Assembly: GCF_030812915.1 (NCBI RefSeq)
Contig: NZ_JAUSTQ010000008.1
Location: 62,001 to 126,000 of the forward strand
Origin: Alkalibacillus salilacus
GTDB lineage: Bacteria > Bacillota > Bacilli > Bacillales > Alkalibacillaceae
DNA length: 64,000 bases
Direction: 5' to 3'
Shown here piece by piece: positions 22,825 through 32,899 of the stretch. The notes beneath the pieces were generated by a model. The model worked only from the letters and a program-made list of their open reading frames with translations. It searched no databases and was not told where the DNA came from. Position 1 is the stretch's first letter; every line of letters begins with the position of its first letter. Position numbers and translations under genes: made by a program.

Positions 22825-24636
22825 CTATAAATGTTTATCCAAGAATGTTTTGATTGTTTGATATCCCATTATTTGGTTAGTACGTTTGGTAAAACCATGC
22901 CCCTCATCTTCGAAAACAATGTATTCTACTGGTACACCATTCTTTTTGACTTCATCAACTATTTCGTCTGATTCTACTTTGAGCACACGTGGATCATTGG
23001 CACCTTGAAGCACAATTAAGGGTTTATGAATATTGTCAGCATGAAATAGTGGTGAGATGCTTCTAATATAATCATTTTCATGATAAGGATCTCCAATTTT
23101 TTTGTAAAGAGCTTGGCGAGCAGATTCCCACCATGATGGTATTTCTTTAAGCGTTCGCTCCCAATTTGAAACACCAAAAATGTCGACCCCAACTTTAAAT
23201 GAATTTGGTTGGAATGCGAGTGCAGCAAGAACCATATATCCCCCGTAACTACCACCCATGATCCCAATTCGTTCTTCATCAATTCGTCCTGTCGAGATTA
23301 AATATTTTTTGGCTTCAATACAATCCTGTAAATCGATTTCGCCATGTTGTTTATCTGCAGCTTTAAAGAATGATTTACCATACCCTGAGCTTCCACGATT
23401 GTTGACTGCTATGATTGCATAGCCCTGATTAACTAAATATTGTATCAACGGAATATAATCAGTTGTTGCTTGCCCGCCAGGACCTCCATGAACGAGTACA
23501 AGGGCAGGTGCTTTCTCATTATCATTCAAATGAGGTTCATAATAAACAGCTGGAATCGTTAAATCGTCAAATGATTCATAGCGTACGATTTCAGCTTTAA
23601 CCAATTCGTTTGATTGAATCTCAGGATGTTGTGCATAAGTTAGGCGATTAAGCTGAGTGTTTGAAGGTGTAAAACCAAACAAATCAGTAGGTGCAACTGA
23701 ACTGTTCACAAGAAATGTTATAGCCCTTTCATCATGAGACAATTTCATATCAACCAAATTCATATCCGGGAATTCCGGGAGCTGAAAATCGTCTGAATTT
23801 TGGTTTATAACCTTTAGCTTGTTTTGTGCATCATCGTTATATGAATACATTAGTAGAGAGTACTGTGGTGAGAACCGTGCCCATTCAATGTTCCAATTCT
23901 CATCAGCAACAATAGTGACATTATTAGTTGATAAATTGATTTTCTTGAGTTGTAAGAATTCAGAAGTTTCGTTCGTTATAAAATATAGCTCACTCGAATC
24001 CTGACTGAACATCATTGGGGTAAATTCAGCTTCACCAGGTTGATGGTTGAGTTGGATCAGCCCATCTTTTACTGAGTAAAGGTACATATTTGATTCATTA
24101 TCAGTAACAGTGTGTTGGATAGCGAATTGTTTCCCATTAGGTGAGACAGTTTCGACATTTAAACCATCTTTGTTTTCAAAGACTAATTCAGCAGTCCATG
24201 AAGAAGTATGCATTTGATAAAGGTCAAAAAAACGGGTGTCTCGTTTATTTGATAAGTAGTAGAAACTATCCCGATTCTTGTCCCACTGTAAAAATGATGC
24301 TTTTTCATTCTCAGAAGGCGTTAAATCTGTTATGGAGCCATTGGTTTGATATAAATATAAATGACTAATTTCATTACCGCCATGATCTTGTTGAAAGATA
24401 AAATCGTAAGAGTTCGGTAGATAGGTAATGGGGAAAATGCTCTCATCAATAGAATGGGTAACTTGGGTTTGATTTGTCCCATCTACATAAACAGTGTGAG
24501 CATTAAATACACCAGATTGATCACTAGCATACAGAATCGTTTGATTGTCATCATTAACTGATACAGTCACAATCGTTTCACTGCTCATGAATTGGTCTAC
24601 CGTGTATTTGCCACGAATAGAAGAAGCGTTTGTCAT
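22825..24636 (-). CDS. S9 family prolyl oligopeptidase-type peptidase (acylaminoacyl-peptidase-like)
   Basis: A 603-residue cytosolic serine peptidase. Residues ~25-340 form a beta-propeller with WD40-like blades (ILYASDQSGVFNAHTVYVDG, FLQWDKNRDSFYYLSN...). Residues ~350-603 form the alpha/beta hydrolase: oxyanion VHGGPGG, nucleophile Ser463 (GGSYGGYM), Asp in GANDPRV, His in DEGHGF. Such enzymes trim short peptides by cleaving after acyl-amino acids or proline. No signal peptide. ATG after GAGGGG. First gene of a two-gene operon with the DUF2164 gene. Confidence 0.88.
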   Translation of the reverse strand: MTNASSIRGKYTVDQFMSSETIVTVSVNDDNQTILYASDQSGVFNAHTVYVDGTNQTQVTHSIDESIFPITYLPNSYDFIFQQDHGGNEISHLYLYQTNGSITDLTPSENEKASFLQWDKNRDSFYYLSNKRDTRFFDLYQMHTSSWTAELVFENKDGLNVETVSPNGKQFAIQHTVTDNESNMYLYSVKDGLIQLNHQPGEAEFTPMMFSQDSSELYFITNETSEFLQLKKINLSTNNVTIVADENWNIEWARFSPQYSLLMYSYNDDAQNKLKVINQNSDDFQLPEFPDMNLVDMKLSHDERAITFLVNSSVAPTDLFGFTPSNTQLNRLTYAQHPEIQSNELVKAEIVRYESFDDLTIPAVYYEPHLNDNEKAPALVLVHGGPGGQATTDYIPLIQYLVNQGYAIIAVNNRGSSGYGKSFFKAADKQHGEIDLQDCIEAKKYLISTGRIDEERIGIMGGSYGGYMVLAALAFQPNSFKVGVDIFGVSNWERTLKEIPSWWESARQALYKKIGDPYHENDYIRSISPLFHADNIHKPLIVLQGANDPRVLKVESDEIVDEVKKNGVPVEYIVFEDEGHGFTKRTNQIMGYQTIKTFLDKHL

Positions 24637-24703
24637 TAAAATCCCCTCATTTCAATTAGGTTCTCCTTCATATATTCGTGCATATGTAGCGTGTTTCCTT
24701 GTT

Positions 24704-24749
24704 CAAAAATAAAATTAACTCGAACGAAATTTGAAAACGTTCGAGTTAA
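24704..24749 (-). terminator. Terminator of the second chemoreceptor gene
   Basis: TTAACTCGAACG pairs perfectly with CGTTCGAGTTAA around an 11-nt loop; on the minus strand it is followed by TTTTATTTTT. Confidence 0.85.
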
Positions 24750-24834
24750 TGGCAAGATAGGGTGATATTTATTTAATTTTGTCAGATTGTTGATTAGCCT
24801 CAATAAATAATCAACATAATTAAAAGATTTTCGT

Positions 24835-26151
24835 TTATGATGCGGCATCATCAATTTCATCATACTTAAACTGCTTGATTTGATCATTTAAGCGATTAGC
24901 TTGATCAATCAGTTCATGTGTCGTATCGCTAATATCTGACATGAGTGATGCCTGTTCATGTATAGTTGCGGTTACTTCTTCTGTACCAGCTGATGTTTCT
25001 TCGGCAATTGCAGCAACTTCTTGTGACTGAAGTGATGTGTTTTCAAGTGACGTTAACTGTTGATCTACCAGTGACGAGATTTCTGTTACTTCATCAGCTA
25101 CCGTATTAATCGACTCTGACATTTTGATAATTGCATCATTAGTCTGAGCACCCTTCGATGCTTCTGTGTTGGCTTGGTCTACTTGACTGTTTATGACAGT
25201 TGTCATGGCCTGCACATCTTGTTGCATATTAGAGACGAGTTTTGAAATGTCGTCAACAGCTTTCGTGCTTTGATCAGCCAGTTTTCGAACTTCTTCAGCT
25301 ACAATAGCGAACCCTTTTCCATGCTCGCCTGCATGTGATGCTTCAATTGATGCATTTAGTGCTAGTAAATTTGTTTGTTCAGCGAACTCACCAACAAGTG
25401 AAGTGATTTGTTCTACTTTATTTGCATTATCGACAAGGCGGTTAAATGTCTCCAATGAGGATTCTTGTTGTTGAGCTAGTTCGTTAATACCGTTAATAAG
25501 TGATTGTGTAAGTTCTTTACTTTCATCAAGTGTGGTTAACATCGTTTGAGATGAATCTTTAGATGTTTCGGCTTTGTTTTTCACTTCTTGAGCTAAGTGT
25601 GTCGTGTTTTCAATAGTTTCGGCAGTGTTTTGTACGGCTGATGACGTATTTTCCGCGCCGGACGCAATTTCGTCAACTGTTGCACGTATTTGTTCAATTT
25701 GTTCAGAGGCATGTTCGGTACGATCGGTTATATTTGTAACGGTATTTTGGGTCTGTTTAAAGTTATCGTCAATATTATGTACCATTGTTTTTAAGTTTGA
25801 TAACATGTTATTGAATGATAAACTGAGGGCTCGAATTTCATCGTCAGATTGTTTTACGTCAACTTGGTGATTAATATCGCCTTCTGAAGCTTTTGAAGCA
25901 ACGCGTTCAAGTTTGTTTAATGAATCAGTAATAATTCGTGCGGCAAAGTATGCTAATATGCCGGACCATAAGATTCCGAGTAATAAGGTGATCACGGTGA
26001 ATGTGAATTCAGACATATTGAGAAAGTCTCTGATCATGTCATATAGTACATAAATAAAAAATCCACTCGTCGAGTATGTAATGATGGCTAAAATCGTTGT
26101 AAATAATACAAGTTTTAATCGTAAACTGAAGCGAAATGTCTTGTTGGGCAA
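24835..26151 (-). CDS. Methyl-accepting chemotaxis protein with minimal sensor (two close membrane helices plus HAMP)
   Basis: A 438-residue protein. Two membrane helices (~12-33 and ~42-70) are separated by only ~10 residues, so there is no extracellular ligand domain. HAMP (~70-120, [20 protein letters not shown]), then a long coiled coil with the hairpin tip ([20 protein letters not shown] followed by [19 protein letters not shown]), and potential methylation-site pairs of Q/E. Likely senses membrane state, redox or temperature, or receives signals from the cytosol. Start ATG; AAGGAGG lies upstream. Confidence 0.9.
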   Translation of the reverse strand: MPNKTFRFSLRLKLVLFTTILAIITYSTSGFFIYVLYDMIRDFLNMSEFTFTVITLLLGILWSGILAYFAARIITDSLNKLERVASKASEGDINHQVDVKQSDDEIRALSLSFNNMLSNLKTMVHNIDDNFKQTQNTVTNITDRTEHASEQIEQIRATVDEIASGAENTSSAVQNTAETIENTTHLAQEVKNKAETSKDSSQTMLTTLDESKELTQSLINGINELAQQQESSLETFNRLVDNANKVEQITSLVGEFAEQTNLLALNASIEASHAGEHGKGFAIVAEEVRKLADQSTKAVDDISKLVSNMQQDVQAMTTVINSQVDQANTEASKGAQTNDAIIKMSESINTVADEVTEISSLVDQQLTSLENTSLQSQEVAAIAEETSAGTEEVTATIHEQASLMSDISDTTHELIDQANRLNDQIKQFKYDEIDDAAS

Positions 26152-26282
26152 GGTAAATCCTCCTTAAGATTATAATTATCATACTTAGGTCCTAATTCAT
26201 TGTACCAAAAGAGTGATTATTTGACACTGTTCGTCGAGAAATTGTCAATCAATTTTTGAAAATAAAATTTTATTAATAGGTT

Positions 26283-26313
26283 AAAAAACCTGCCGAGTAT
26301 TATTCGACAGGTT
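26283..26313 (-). terminator. Terminator of the CoA-disulfide reductase gene
   Basis: AAACCTG and CAGGTTT pair, extended by CGA/TCG across a mismatch; on the minus strand TTTTTT follows. Confidence 0.8.
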
Positions 26314-26320
26314 TAGTGAA

Positions 26321-27655
26321 TTATAGTGTTTTCTTGGCTGCTTGTTGAAGTGGATCCCATACGCCATTATAAGGTGGGGAATAGGCCAAATCAAGGTTGA
26401 GTAAATCAACGGTAGACATATTATGATAGAGTGCTGTCGCAAGTACATCAATTCGTTTGTCTGCTCCAGTAGTACCCACGGCTTGTCCACCTAATAATTT
26501 TCGTGAGTCTTGTTCATATACGAGCTTAAGATGAAGTGGTTGCTGGTCGTAATATCCAGCGACAGCATTTGTTTTAATCGATACTACACGATAATCAAAA
26601 CCTAAGGATTCAGCTTCTTTTTCTGATAAACCAGTTCTTGCAACATCAAGTGTAAAGAATTTCAAAATGGAAGTTCCAATAATCCCCTGAAAAGATTTCT
26701 CTCGTCCAACGATATTCATGCCAGCAATCATACCTTGTTTATTGGCGGTAGTCCCGAGTGGTATAAAGTCATTTTGCTGTTTGACCCGATTGTAGTCAAC
26801 CGCACAGTCACCAGCAGCGTGTACATTATTGATGTTAGTTTCCATATATTCATTGACCAATATAGCACCTTGATCATTTAAGTCGAATACATTTGGGTCT
26901 AAGAAATCAGTGTTTGGTTTAACACCGATATTGACAATGGCCTGATCTGTTGGGTATTCGCCTTGGTCAGTAACAACTTTTTCTACTCTCTGATCACCTT
27001 CAAAACGTTGGACGAATTCATTGAAGATAAGTTCGACGCCCTGTTGTTCAGCTTCGTCATGTAGTAATTTGGCCATCTCATAATCAATCGGGTTCATTAA
27101 TTGTTGACTAGCCTGAATAATGCGGACATGTTTTCCAATTTCACGCATGTTTTCGGCGATTTCTAATCCGATAAAACCTCCACCGATGATTGTGACAGTC
27201 TCAGGTTCTTCAGATTGAAGGTCGGTTATAATTTTATTAGTATCTGGAATGGTTTTCATCGAGTGAATACCATTTAAGTCGATCCCATCCCAATCTGGTT
27301 TTACAGGACGTACGCCTGTAGCAATCAGCAGTTTATCGTATTCAATTTCAAATGGTTCGTCGTTTTCCAGGTTCACGCCAGAAACGACTTGTTTATTAGG
27401 ATCTACGGCAGTCACTTCATGCTGTGTCCTTGCATCAATGCCATGCTTTTGGCGAAATACTTCAACAGGCTTAGCAATCACATCATCTGTTGACTGAACG
27501 TCACCACTAATGACATAAGGTAACCCGCATTGCCCATAGGAATAATAGTCTCCTTTTTCAAGTGTAATAATCTGATCGTCTTGTGTACTTTCACGTTTAA
27601 TCTGCATCGCTGCACTCATACCAGAAGCATCGCCTCCAATAATAACGTAGCGCAT
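26321..27655 (-). CDS. FAD-dependent CoA-disulfide reductase
   Basis: A 444-residue flavoprotein of the class III pyridine nucleotide-disulfide oxidoreductases. FAD-binding GGDASGMSAAMQI at the N-terminus; single redox cysteine Cys43 (YGQCGLPY), the position used in CoA-disulfide reductases; NAD(P)H-binding GGGFIGLEIAE; FAD motif AAGDCA; a C-terminal tyrosine-bearing dimer region (YSPPY). It reduces CoA disulfides or polysulfides, or acts as an NADH oxidase. The ATG at 27655 follows GAGGTGG; an upstream ATG lacks an SD. It is monocistronic between two terminators. Confidence 0.85.
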   Translation of the reverse strand: MRYVIIGGDASGMSAAMQIKRESTQDDQIITLEKGDYYSYGQCGLPYVISGDVQSTDDVIAKPVEVFRQKHGIDARTQHEVTAVDPNKQVVSGVNLENDEPFEIEYDKLLIATGVRPVKPDWDGIDLNGIHSMKTIPDTNKIITDLQSEEPETVTIIGGGFIGLEIAENMREIGKHVRIIQASQQLMNPIDYEMAKLLHDEAEQQGVELIFNEFVQRFEGDQRVEKVVTDQGEYPTDQAIVNIGVKPNTDFLDPNVFDLNDQGAILVNEYMETNINNVHAAGDCAVDYNRVKQQNDFIPLGTTANKQGMIAGMNIVGREKSFQGIIGTSILKFFTLDVARTGLSEKEAESLGFDYRVVSIKTNAVAGYYDQQPLHLKLVYEQDSRKLLGGQAVGTTGADKRIDVLATALYHNMSTVDLLNLDLAYSPPYNGVWDPLQQAAKKTL

Positions 27656-27681
27656 TTCATACCACCTCATTTACTTGTTAT

Positions 27682-27712
27682 AAAAAAGAGCTCATGTGAC
27701 AAACATGAGCTC
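27682..27712 (-). terminator. Terminator of the MscS-type channel gene
   Basis: GAGCTCATGT pairs with ACATGAGCTC; TTTTTT follows on the minus strand. Confidence 0.8.
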
Positions 27713-27725
27713 CATATAGTTGCTA

Positions 27726-28550
27726 TTACTCGGTTTCTTTTTGAACAATCGTACGGTGAGGGAAAGGTATTTCAATTCCTGCATCATCAAGTGCTTCCTT
27801 CATGGCTTTACGAAGATCACGTTCCACTTCCCACTGTAGCATTTTTTCAGTTTGGGCTATGACACGTAATACAACGTCAGATGAACCTAAACTTTGCACT
27901 CCGACAACATCAGGACCTTCTTTGATACGGTCGTCTTCACGAAAACGATCGCACACATTTTGTAAAATTTCCATAGCTTGGTCAATATTTTCACTATAAC
28001 CAATGCCCATATCGACGAGCGCGCGCATATTACCGCGTGTATGGTTGTTTACAGCTTGAATATAACGGTTCGGAATAAAGTGTAGGGTGCCATCAAATCC
28101 CCGTAATTGAGTTGTCCGTAATCCCAATTCTTCTACAATACCGTCATGACCACCTGCTGTGACATAATCATCCACATCGATTTGTTTTTCAATTAAAATG
28201 AAAAAACCTGTCACGATATCACTAACTAAACCTTGGGCACCAAAACCGACAGCTAGTCCAACGATACCAGCACCTGCCAAGACTGGAGCAAGCGGAATAC
28301 CTAGAATTCCTAGGAACGTAACAATGAAAAAGAACAATAATACGTATGTAAACACGTTTAACAACAAGTTCTCTAATGTCTTCTTACGTCCTTCGTTTAA
28401 TTTTTGGCGTTTGGCTACATGCCCCATGGCCTTAGAAATGGCTTTACGTCCGATTGGGGCCACAATAACATAAACGATAATAAGTAATAATAATTGACCA
28501 CCAATACTCACTAAGTTACTTAACATGCCTTCGAGATCTAAAAAGTCCAT
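27726..28550 (-). CDS. ykuT: Small-conductance mechanosensitive channel, MscS family (YkuT)
   Basis: A 274-residue protein: three membrane helices, the third being the glycine/alanine-rich pore helix (APVLAGAGIVGLAVGFGAQGLVSDIVTG), then the cytosolic beta and alpha/beta domains (EKQIDVDDYVTAGGHDGIVEELGLRTTQLR). It releases solutes on hypo-osmotic shock, which fits a salt-tolerant species. The ATG at 28550 follows AAAGGAG; 45 bp of upstream frame lack an SD. B. subtilis YkuT has nearly the same length. Confidence 0.9.
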   Translation of the reverse strand: MDFLDLEGMLSNLVSIGGQLLLLIIVYVIVAPIGRKAISKAMGHVAKRQKLNEGRKKTLENLLLNVFTYVLLFFFIVTFLGILGIPLAPVLAGAGIVGLAVGFGAQGLVSDIVTGFFILIEKQIDVDDYVTAGGHDGIVEELGLRTTQLRGFDGTLHFIPNRYIQAVNNHTRGNMRALVDMGIGYSENIDQAMEILQNVCDRFREDDRIKEGPDVVGVQSLGSSDVVLRVIAQTEKMLQWEVERDLRKAMKEALDDAGIEIPFPHRTIVQKETE

Positions 28551-28777
28551 CAAAAAACTCCTTTCATTACTAGGTCTAACTATTATATACCACATAACGT
28601 ATTTCGTTAATCATGTTTCAATCATAATTTGACATTTTACGGGTACTCAAAGTTATATTAAGAATGCGAATTATAAATTTTTTCAAAAAATTAAGGCAAA
28701 GGGGTAGCATTTTATTTCGTAACCCGATATATTTATAAAAGCAGGAATATTCATCGATAGAAAGTGGGGGAAGAGGC

Positions 28778-30529
28778 TTGGATATTTTCAAAAAGCTAAA
28801 ACAATATTACTGGCCTTTTAAGCGGTATTTGATTATTTCACTTATCTCTATGTTATTTGTGACAATCATAACGGCCGCTTATCCAATCGTTTTGCAACAA
28901 ACGATTGATAATGTGATTGGTCAACAAAACTTTGACCTTTTACCAATTATTATTATTGCATTCATAGTTCTTATGGGAATCAAAGCAATATCTGTTTTTA
29001 CGCAACAGTATTTTGGTGATTTATTCGGTATATCAACCGTTTATGAAGTCCGAAACGATTTGTATCGTAAATTACAGCGCTTGTCATTCAAGTATTACGA
29101 TAATGCTAAAACAGGTGACTTGATGTCACGCTTGACTGCAGATGTAGAAGGTTTTCGTTTCTTCTTATCGTTTGGTTTTGCAGAGTTATTACGTATTGTG
29201 TCGCTTGTAATCGTGAGTGGTGCGGTTATGTTATTTTACTCCGTACCATTAACACTCGTTACTTTAGCAGCAATGCCTTTTTTAGCTGTTTCAGTTTATA
29301 TGTTCGACAAACGTGTACATCCAGCCTTTTTAGGAATCCGACGTTCATTTGGACGAATGAATACACGTGTTCAAGAAAATATTTCGGGAATGAACACGGT
29401 TAAGTCATTATCTCGTGAAAACTTTGAGATTGGTCGTTATGAAGAAAAAGGGGAAAACTATCGAGATCACTATTTGAAAACAGCATCAATCTGGTCAAAA
29501 TACATGCCATTTATGGAGTTTGTCGGTAATGTATGTGTTGTGGCCTTACTTGCGTTTGGTGGTTACTTAGTGATTCAAGGTGATGTTCAAGTCGGTGAAT
29601 TAGGTGCCTTCTTCTCGTTAGTCTGGATGTTTCTAGGACCATTAATGAACTTTGGGTTTGTTGTCAATCAGTTTTCACAAGCAAAAGCATCTGGTGAGCG
29701 TTTACTTGAGGTTTTAGAGTCAGATCTAGAATTAGATGACGGTCAACCAGCTAAAGGCGAAACAATAAAAGGGCATGTTGCCTTTGACAATGTGACACTA
29801 ACATATGTTGAAGATGATGATGAGGCATTAAAAGAAGTGAGTTTCGATGCACCACCTGGGAAAATTGTTGGGTTAATTGGTGCAACTGGTGCCGGTAAAT
29901 CAAGTATCACTCAACTTTTAACACGGTTTTATGAACCTGAACAGGGGACTGTTTACATTGATGGGAAACCGACGACAGACTATTCACTGAAAGATTTGCG
30001 CAAACAAATAGGGTTTGTCTTACAGGAGCCATTCTTATTTTCAACGACGATCAAAGAAAACATCGCATACGGCAATCCAGAAGCTTCAATGGATGAAATA
30101 GTTGATGCAGCTAAACGTGCGCAAGCTCATGACTTCATTGAATCGATGCCAGATGGTTATGACACGTTACTAGGTGAACGTGGCATGGGTCTATCAGGTG
30201 GTCAAAAACAACGGATTTCTCTAGCAAGAGCTCTTTTGATTGATCCGAGCATTTTAGTCCTAGATGACGCAACATCAGCTGTTGATATGCAAACAGAAGC
30301 GAAAATTCAAAAAGCATTACGGGAAGTCATGTCGGACCGTACGACGTTTATTATTGCGCATCGTATTTCATCACTACAACACGCCGATGAAATTCTTGTA
30401 TTAGAAGGTGGTGCAATCGTTGAGCGCGGTAAACACGAAGATTTACTCGACAATGAAGGTCCGTACCAACGCATTTATGACATTCAATACCAAGATAAAG
30501 AGGCCATATTAGGTAAACAACATGTATAA
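28778..30529 (+). CDS. Heterodimeric ABC exporter subunit with degenerate ATP site (YfiB-like)
   Basis: A 583-residue half-transporter: six membrane helices (~15-305) then a nucleotide-binding domain (~335-575). Walker A GATGAGKSS, signature LSGGQKQR, Walker B ILVLD followed by Asp497 in place of the catalytic Glu, and H-loop IAHR. Asp at this position marks the non-hydrolytic site of heterodimeric exporters such as BmrCD and TM287/288. The partner starts 12 bp downstream. Lengths (583/607) fit YfiB/YfiC better than BmrC/BmrD, but the drug or lipid substrate is unknown. TTG start after GGGGGAAGAGG. Confidence 0.88.
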   Translation: MDIFKKLKQYYWPFKRYLIISLISMLFVTIITAAYPIVLQQTIDNVIGQQNFDLLPIIIIAFIVLMGIKAISVFTQQYFGDLFGISTVYEVRNDLYRKLQRLSFKYYDNAKTGDLMSRLTADVEGFRFFLSFGFAELLRIVSLVIVSGAVMLFYSVPLTLVTLAAMPFLAVSVYMFDKRVHPAFLGIRRSFGRMNTRVQENISGMNTVKSLSRENFEIGRYEEKGENYRDHYLKTASIWSKYMPFMEFVGNVCVVALLAFGGYLVIQGDVQVGELGAFFSLVWMFLGPLMNFGFVVNQFSQAKASGERLLEVLESDLELDDGQPAKGETIKGHVAFDNVTLTYVEDDDEALKEVSFDAPPGKIVGLIGATGAGKSSITQLLTRFYEPEQGTVYIDGKPTTDYSLKDLRKQIGFVLQEPFLFSTTIKENIAYGNPEASMDEIVDAAKRAQAHDFIESMPDGYDTLLGERGMGLSGGQKQRISLARALLIDPSILVLDDATSAVDMQTEAKIQKALREVMSDRTTFIIAHRISSLQHADEILVLEGGAIVERGKHEDLLDNEGPYQRIYDIQYQDKEAILGKQHV

Positions 30530-30541
30530 GGGGGGAGACAA

Positions 30542-32365
30542 ATGGCAACTGAAGCCAAAGAAAAAAGCCCACATTTAAAACGATTTCACTATACACAAGA
30601 TATCGCCGTTGATAAGCCGTTTAACTGGCAACAGACAGTTCGATTATTAAAATATTTAAAACCGTATTCTAAAAAGATCTTACCTATTGCCATTATCGCT
30701 ATGCTAGTTTCGACCATCGTACGATTAGTTGTGCCAATTCTTGTTGGTCGTGTGGCAATTGATATGGCAATTGATACAGGCAACACAAATTTATTGATCC
30801 AACTCGTTATAGGAATTGCGATCATGTACTTATTTAGTTACATCGGTAATATGGTTCGGATTAAATATGTGAATTTACTCGGACAAAACGTGATTTATGA
30901 TTTAAGACGACATTTGTTTTCACATGTTCAGCATTTGTCAAACCGCTTTTTTGATAAAAAGTCGGCAGGTAGTATCATCGTTCGTATCATGAATGATATT
31001 AATTCACTACAAGAACTGTTTACAAATGGAATTATTAACTTACTCATGGATATCGTTATGCTTATTAGTATCATTGTGATTTTATTTGTACTTAGTCCAC
31101 CGTTAGCTGCAGCGGTCGTGATTGTTATTCCAATTATGTTCTATATTTCAACGAAGTTACGAAAAAGAATTCGTCGCTCATGGCAACAAGTACGGATTCA
31201 GCAATCAAGACTTAATTCACATTTAAACGAAAGCATTCAAGGTATTCGTATTACGCAATCGTTCGCGCAAGAGCAAGAAAACACAGAGTTTTTCGAAGGT
31301 GTGAACTCTGATAACTTTGACCGTTGGCAAACAGCGACTCGGAAAAGTGCGATGTTCCGTCCTTTTGTGGAAATGAGTAATGCGTTTGGAACGGCGGTGC
31401 TATTAGGTTTTGGTGCATTCTTAATTTCACAAGATGCATTAACAGTCGGTACATTCTTTACGTTTGCGTTATTTATCGGCATGTTCTGGGAGCCGATTTC
31501 ACGTCTTGGTCAAATGTATAATCAATTGCTTATGGCGATGTCAGCTTCTGAACGTATTTTTGAATTTCTAGATGAAGAACCGAATGTGAAGGAGAAGGAA
31601 GATGCCGTTCATTTGAATGATATTGAGGGTCATATTGAGTTTGATCACGTACAATTCGCTTATGATGATGAACGGATTGCTTTAGATGATATTTCCTTAG
31701 AGATGAAACCAGGTCAATCAGTGGCTCTTGTCGGTCATACAGGTTCCGGCAAAACAACGATTGCGAATTTGATCAGTCGTTTTTATGACCCGACGAGTGG
31801 TGCTGTTAAGATCGACGGGATTGATTTACGGGATGTGAAACTCGATGATTTACGCCAAAAGATTAGTGTCGTCTTACAAGATACGTTCATTTTCTCAGGA
31901 ACTATTATGGAAAACATTCGCTTTGGTCGTCCTGACGCATCAGATGAAGAAGTGATTGATGCAGCCAAAGTCGTTGGAGCTGATGAATTTATCCAGCGTC
32001 TGGCAGATGGTTATGAAACTGAAGTTGAAGAGCGAGGTAATATATTGTCTGCTGGTGAGCGTCAATTGTTATCATTTGCTCGTGCATTGTTAGCTGACCC
32101 TAAAATTATTATTTTAGATGAAGCAACAGCAAGCATTGATACAGAAACAGAAGTGAAAATCCAAAGTGCGCTTAAACGCTTATTAGAAGGACGCACATCT
32201 ATTATTATTGCACACCGTTTATCAACGATCCGTGATTCAGATAACATTATTGTGTTAGAAAACGGTCAGATATTAGAACAAGGCAATCATGATGAATTAA
32301 TGGCACATGGTGGCGAATACTATGGTCTAGTTAAGTCACAATTTCAAGCATTAGATCAAATGTAA
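30542..32365 (+). CDS. Heterodimeric ABC exporter subunit with intact catalytic Glu (YfiC-like)
   Basis: A 607-residue half-transporter: ~45-residue cytosolic head, six membrane helices, then a nucleotide-binding domain. Walker A GHTGSGKTT, Walker B IIILD with catalytic Glu527, and a modified signature LSAGERQ in place of LSGGQ. The modified signature faces the degenerate site of its partner, exactly as expected for asymmetric heterodimers. ATG after AAGGGGGGAG. A terminator and repeat copy 2 follow. Confidence 0.9.
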   Translation: MATEAKEKSPHLKRFHYTQDIAVDKPFNWQQTVRLLKYLKPYSKKILPIAIIAMLVSTIVRLVVPILVGRVAIDMAIDTGNTNLLIQLVIGIAIMYLFSYIGNMVRIKYVNLLGQNVIYDLRRHLFSHVQHLSNRFFDKKSAGSIIVRIMNDINSLQELFTNGIINLLMDIVMLISIIVILFVLSPPLAAAVVIVIPIMFYISTKLRKRIRRSWQQVRIQQSRLNSHLNESIQGIRITQSFAQEQENTEFFEGVNSDNFDRWQTATRKSAMFRPFVEMSNAFGTAVLLGFGAFLISQDALTVGTFFTFALFIGMFWEPISRLGQMYNQLLMAMSASERIFEFLDEEPNVKEKEDAVHLNDIEGHIEFDHVQFAYDDERIALDDISLEMKPGQSVALVGHTGSGKTTIANLISRFYDPTSGAVKIDGIDLRDVKLDDLRQKISVVLQDTFIFSGTIMENIRFGRPDASDEEVIDAAKVVGADEFIQRLADGYETEVEERGNILSAGERQLLSFARALLADPKIIILDEATASIDTETEVKIQSALKRLLEGRTSIIIAHRLSTIRDSDNIIVLENGQILEQGNHDELMAHGGEYYGLVKSQFQALDQM

Positions 32366-32370
32366 AGGAG

Positions 32371-32404
32371 AACCGAGCGGCTTACATGTCGTTCGGTTTT
32401 CTTT
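32371..32404 (+). terminator. Terminator of the ABC exporter operon
   Basis: AACCGAGCG pairs with CGTTCGGTT (one G-U) and is followed by TTCTTTG, 5 bp after the stop codon. Confidence 0.75.
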
Positions 32405-32469
32405 GTTACATTAAAAGGGCCTATCATTAGATTGAAGTTCTAGATTATTAAAATATTTTTTAATAATTG

Positions 32470-32790
32470 GCTTTGTTAAAGTTTAGTATTAATTTCAATT
32501 GGTTTAGCACTAAGTTGTTGAATTGTGAGTAGCGATGGTGGCGACTCCAGGTCGACTAAAAGCGGTCACGTCCTGTGACCAACGTCGACATTAGACCGTC
32601 CAGGTCATCACGGGAAAAGCACGAGTCTCGAGACCCCCAGAGGGCCACAGGATGTGGATCACTTCGGCGTTTGTGATTGACGTCCGGCACTTAGCCGAAG
32701 TTCCTTTAGTGGCCGAGAAGGCTCGAGCCGTGCCCCACGGAAAGCGTCCACCAGTAGCGGATCACAACATCAACAACGAACTTTAACAGA
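32470..32790. repeat. GC-rich mosaic repeat element, copy 2 (longest)
   Basis: Outer inverted ends CTTTGTTAAAGTTTAG / CTTTAACAGA and GTTGTTGAATTGTGA / TCACAACATCAACAAC frame a GC-rich core. The core has AGCACGAGTCTCGAGACCCC, GGCTCGAGCCGTGCCC and GGAAAGCGTCCACC as in copy 3, but is interrupted by two extra segments: ~65 bp after GGCGACTCC with its own hairpin (GGTCAC/GTGACC), and ~60 bp after GGGCCAC. It fills most of the 534 bp between the ABC operon and ktrC. Confidence 0.85.
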
Positions 32791-32899
32791 ACATATTAAA
32801 TTAGTGGATTTGTTGTAGAAAGATTTAATAATCATTCGACAAATAGGTCGTGATATATGGTAGACTATGCTCAGTATAGACAAAAGAGGAGGAAGGCAG

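Noticed and set aside
28596-28777. BmrB-type leader peptide before the ABC exporter
   Set aside because: No short frame with SD plus terminator/antiterminator was found in this AT-rich gap.
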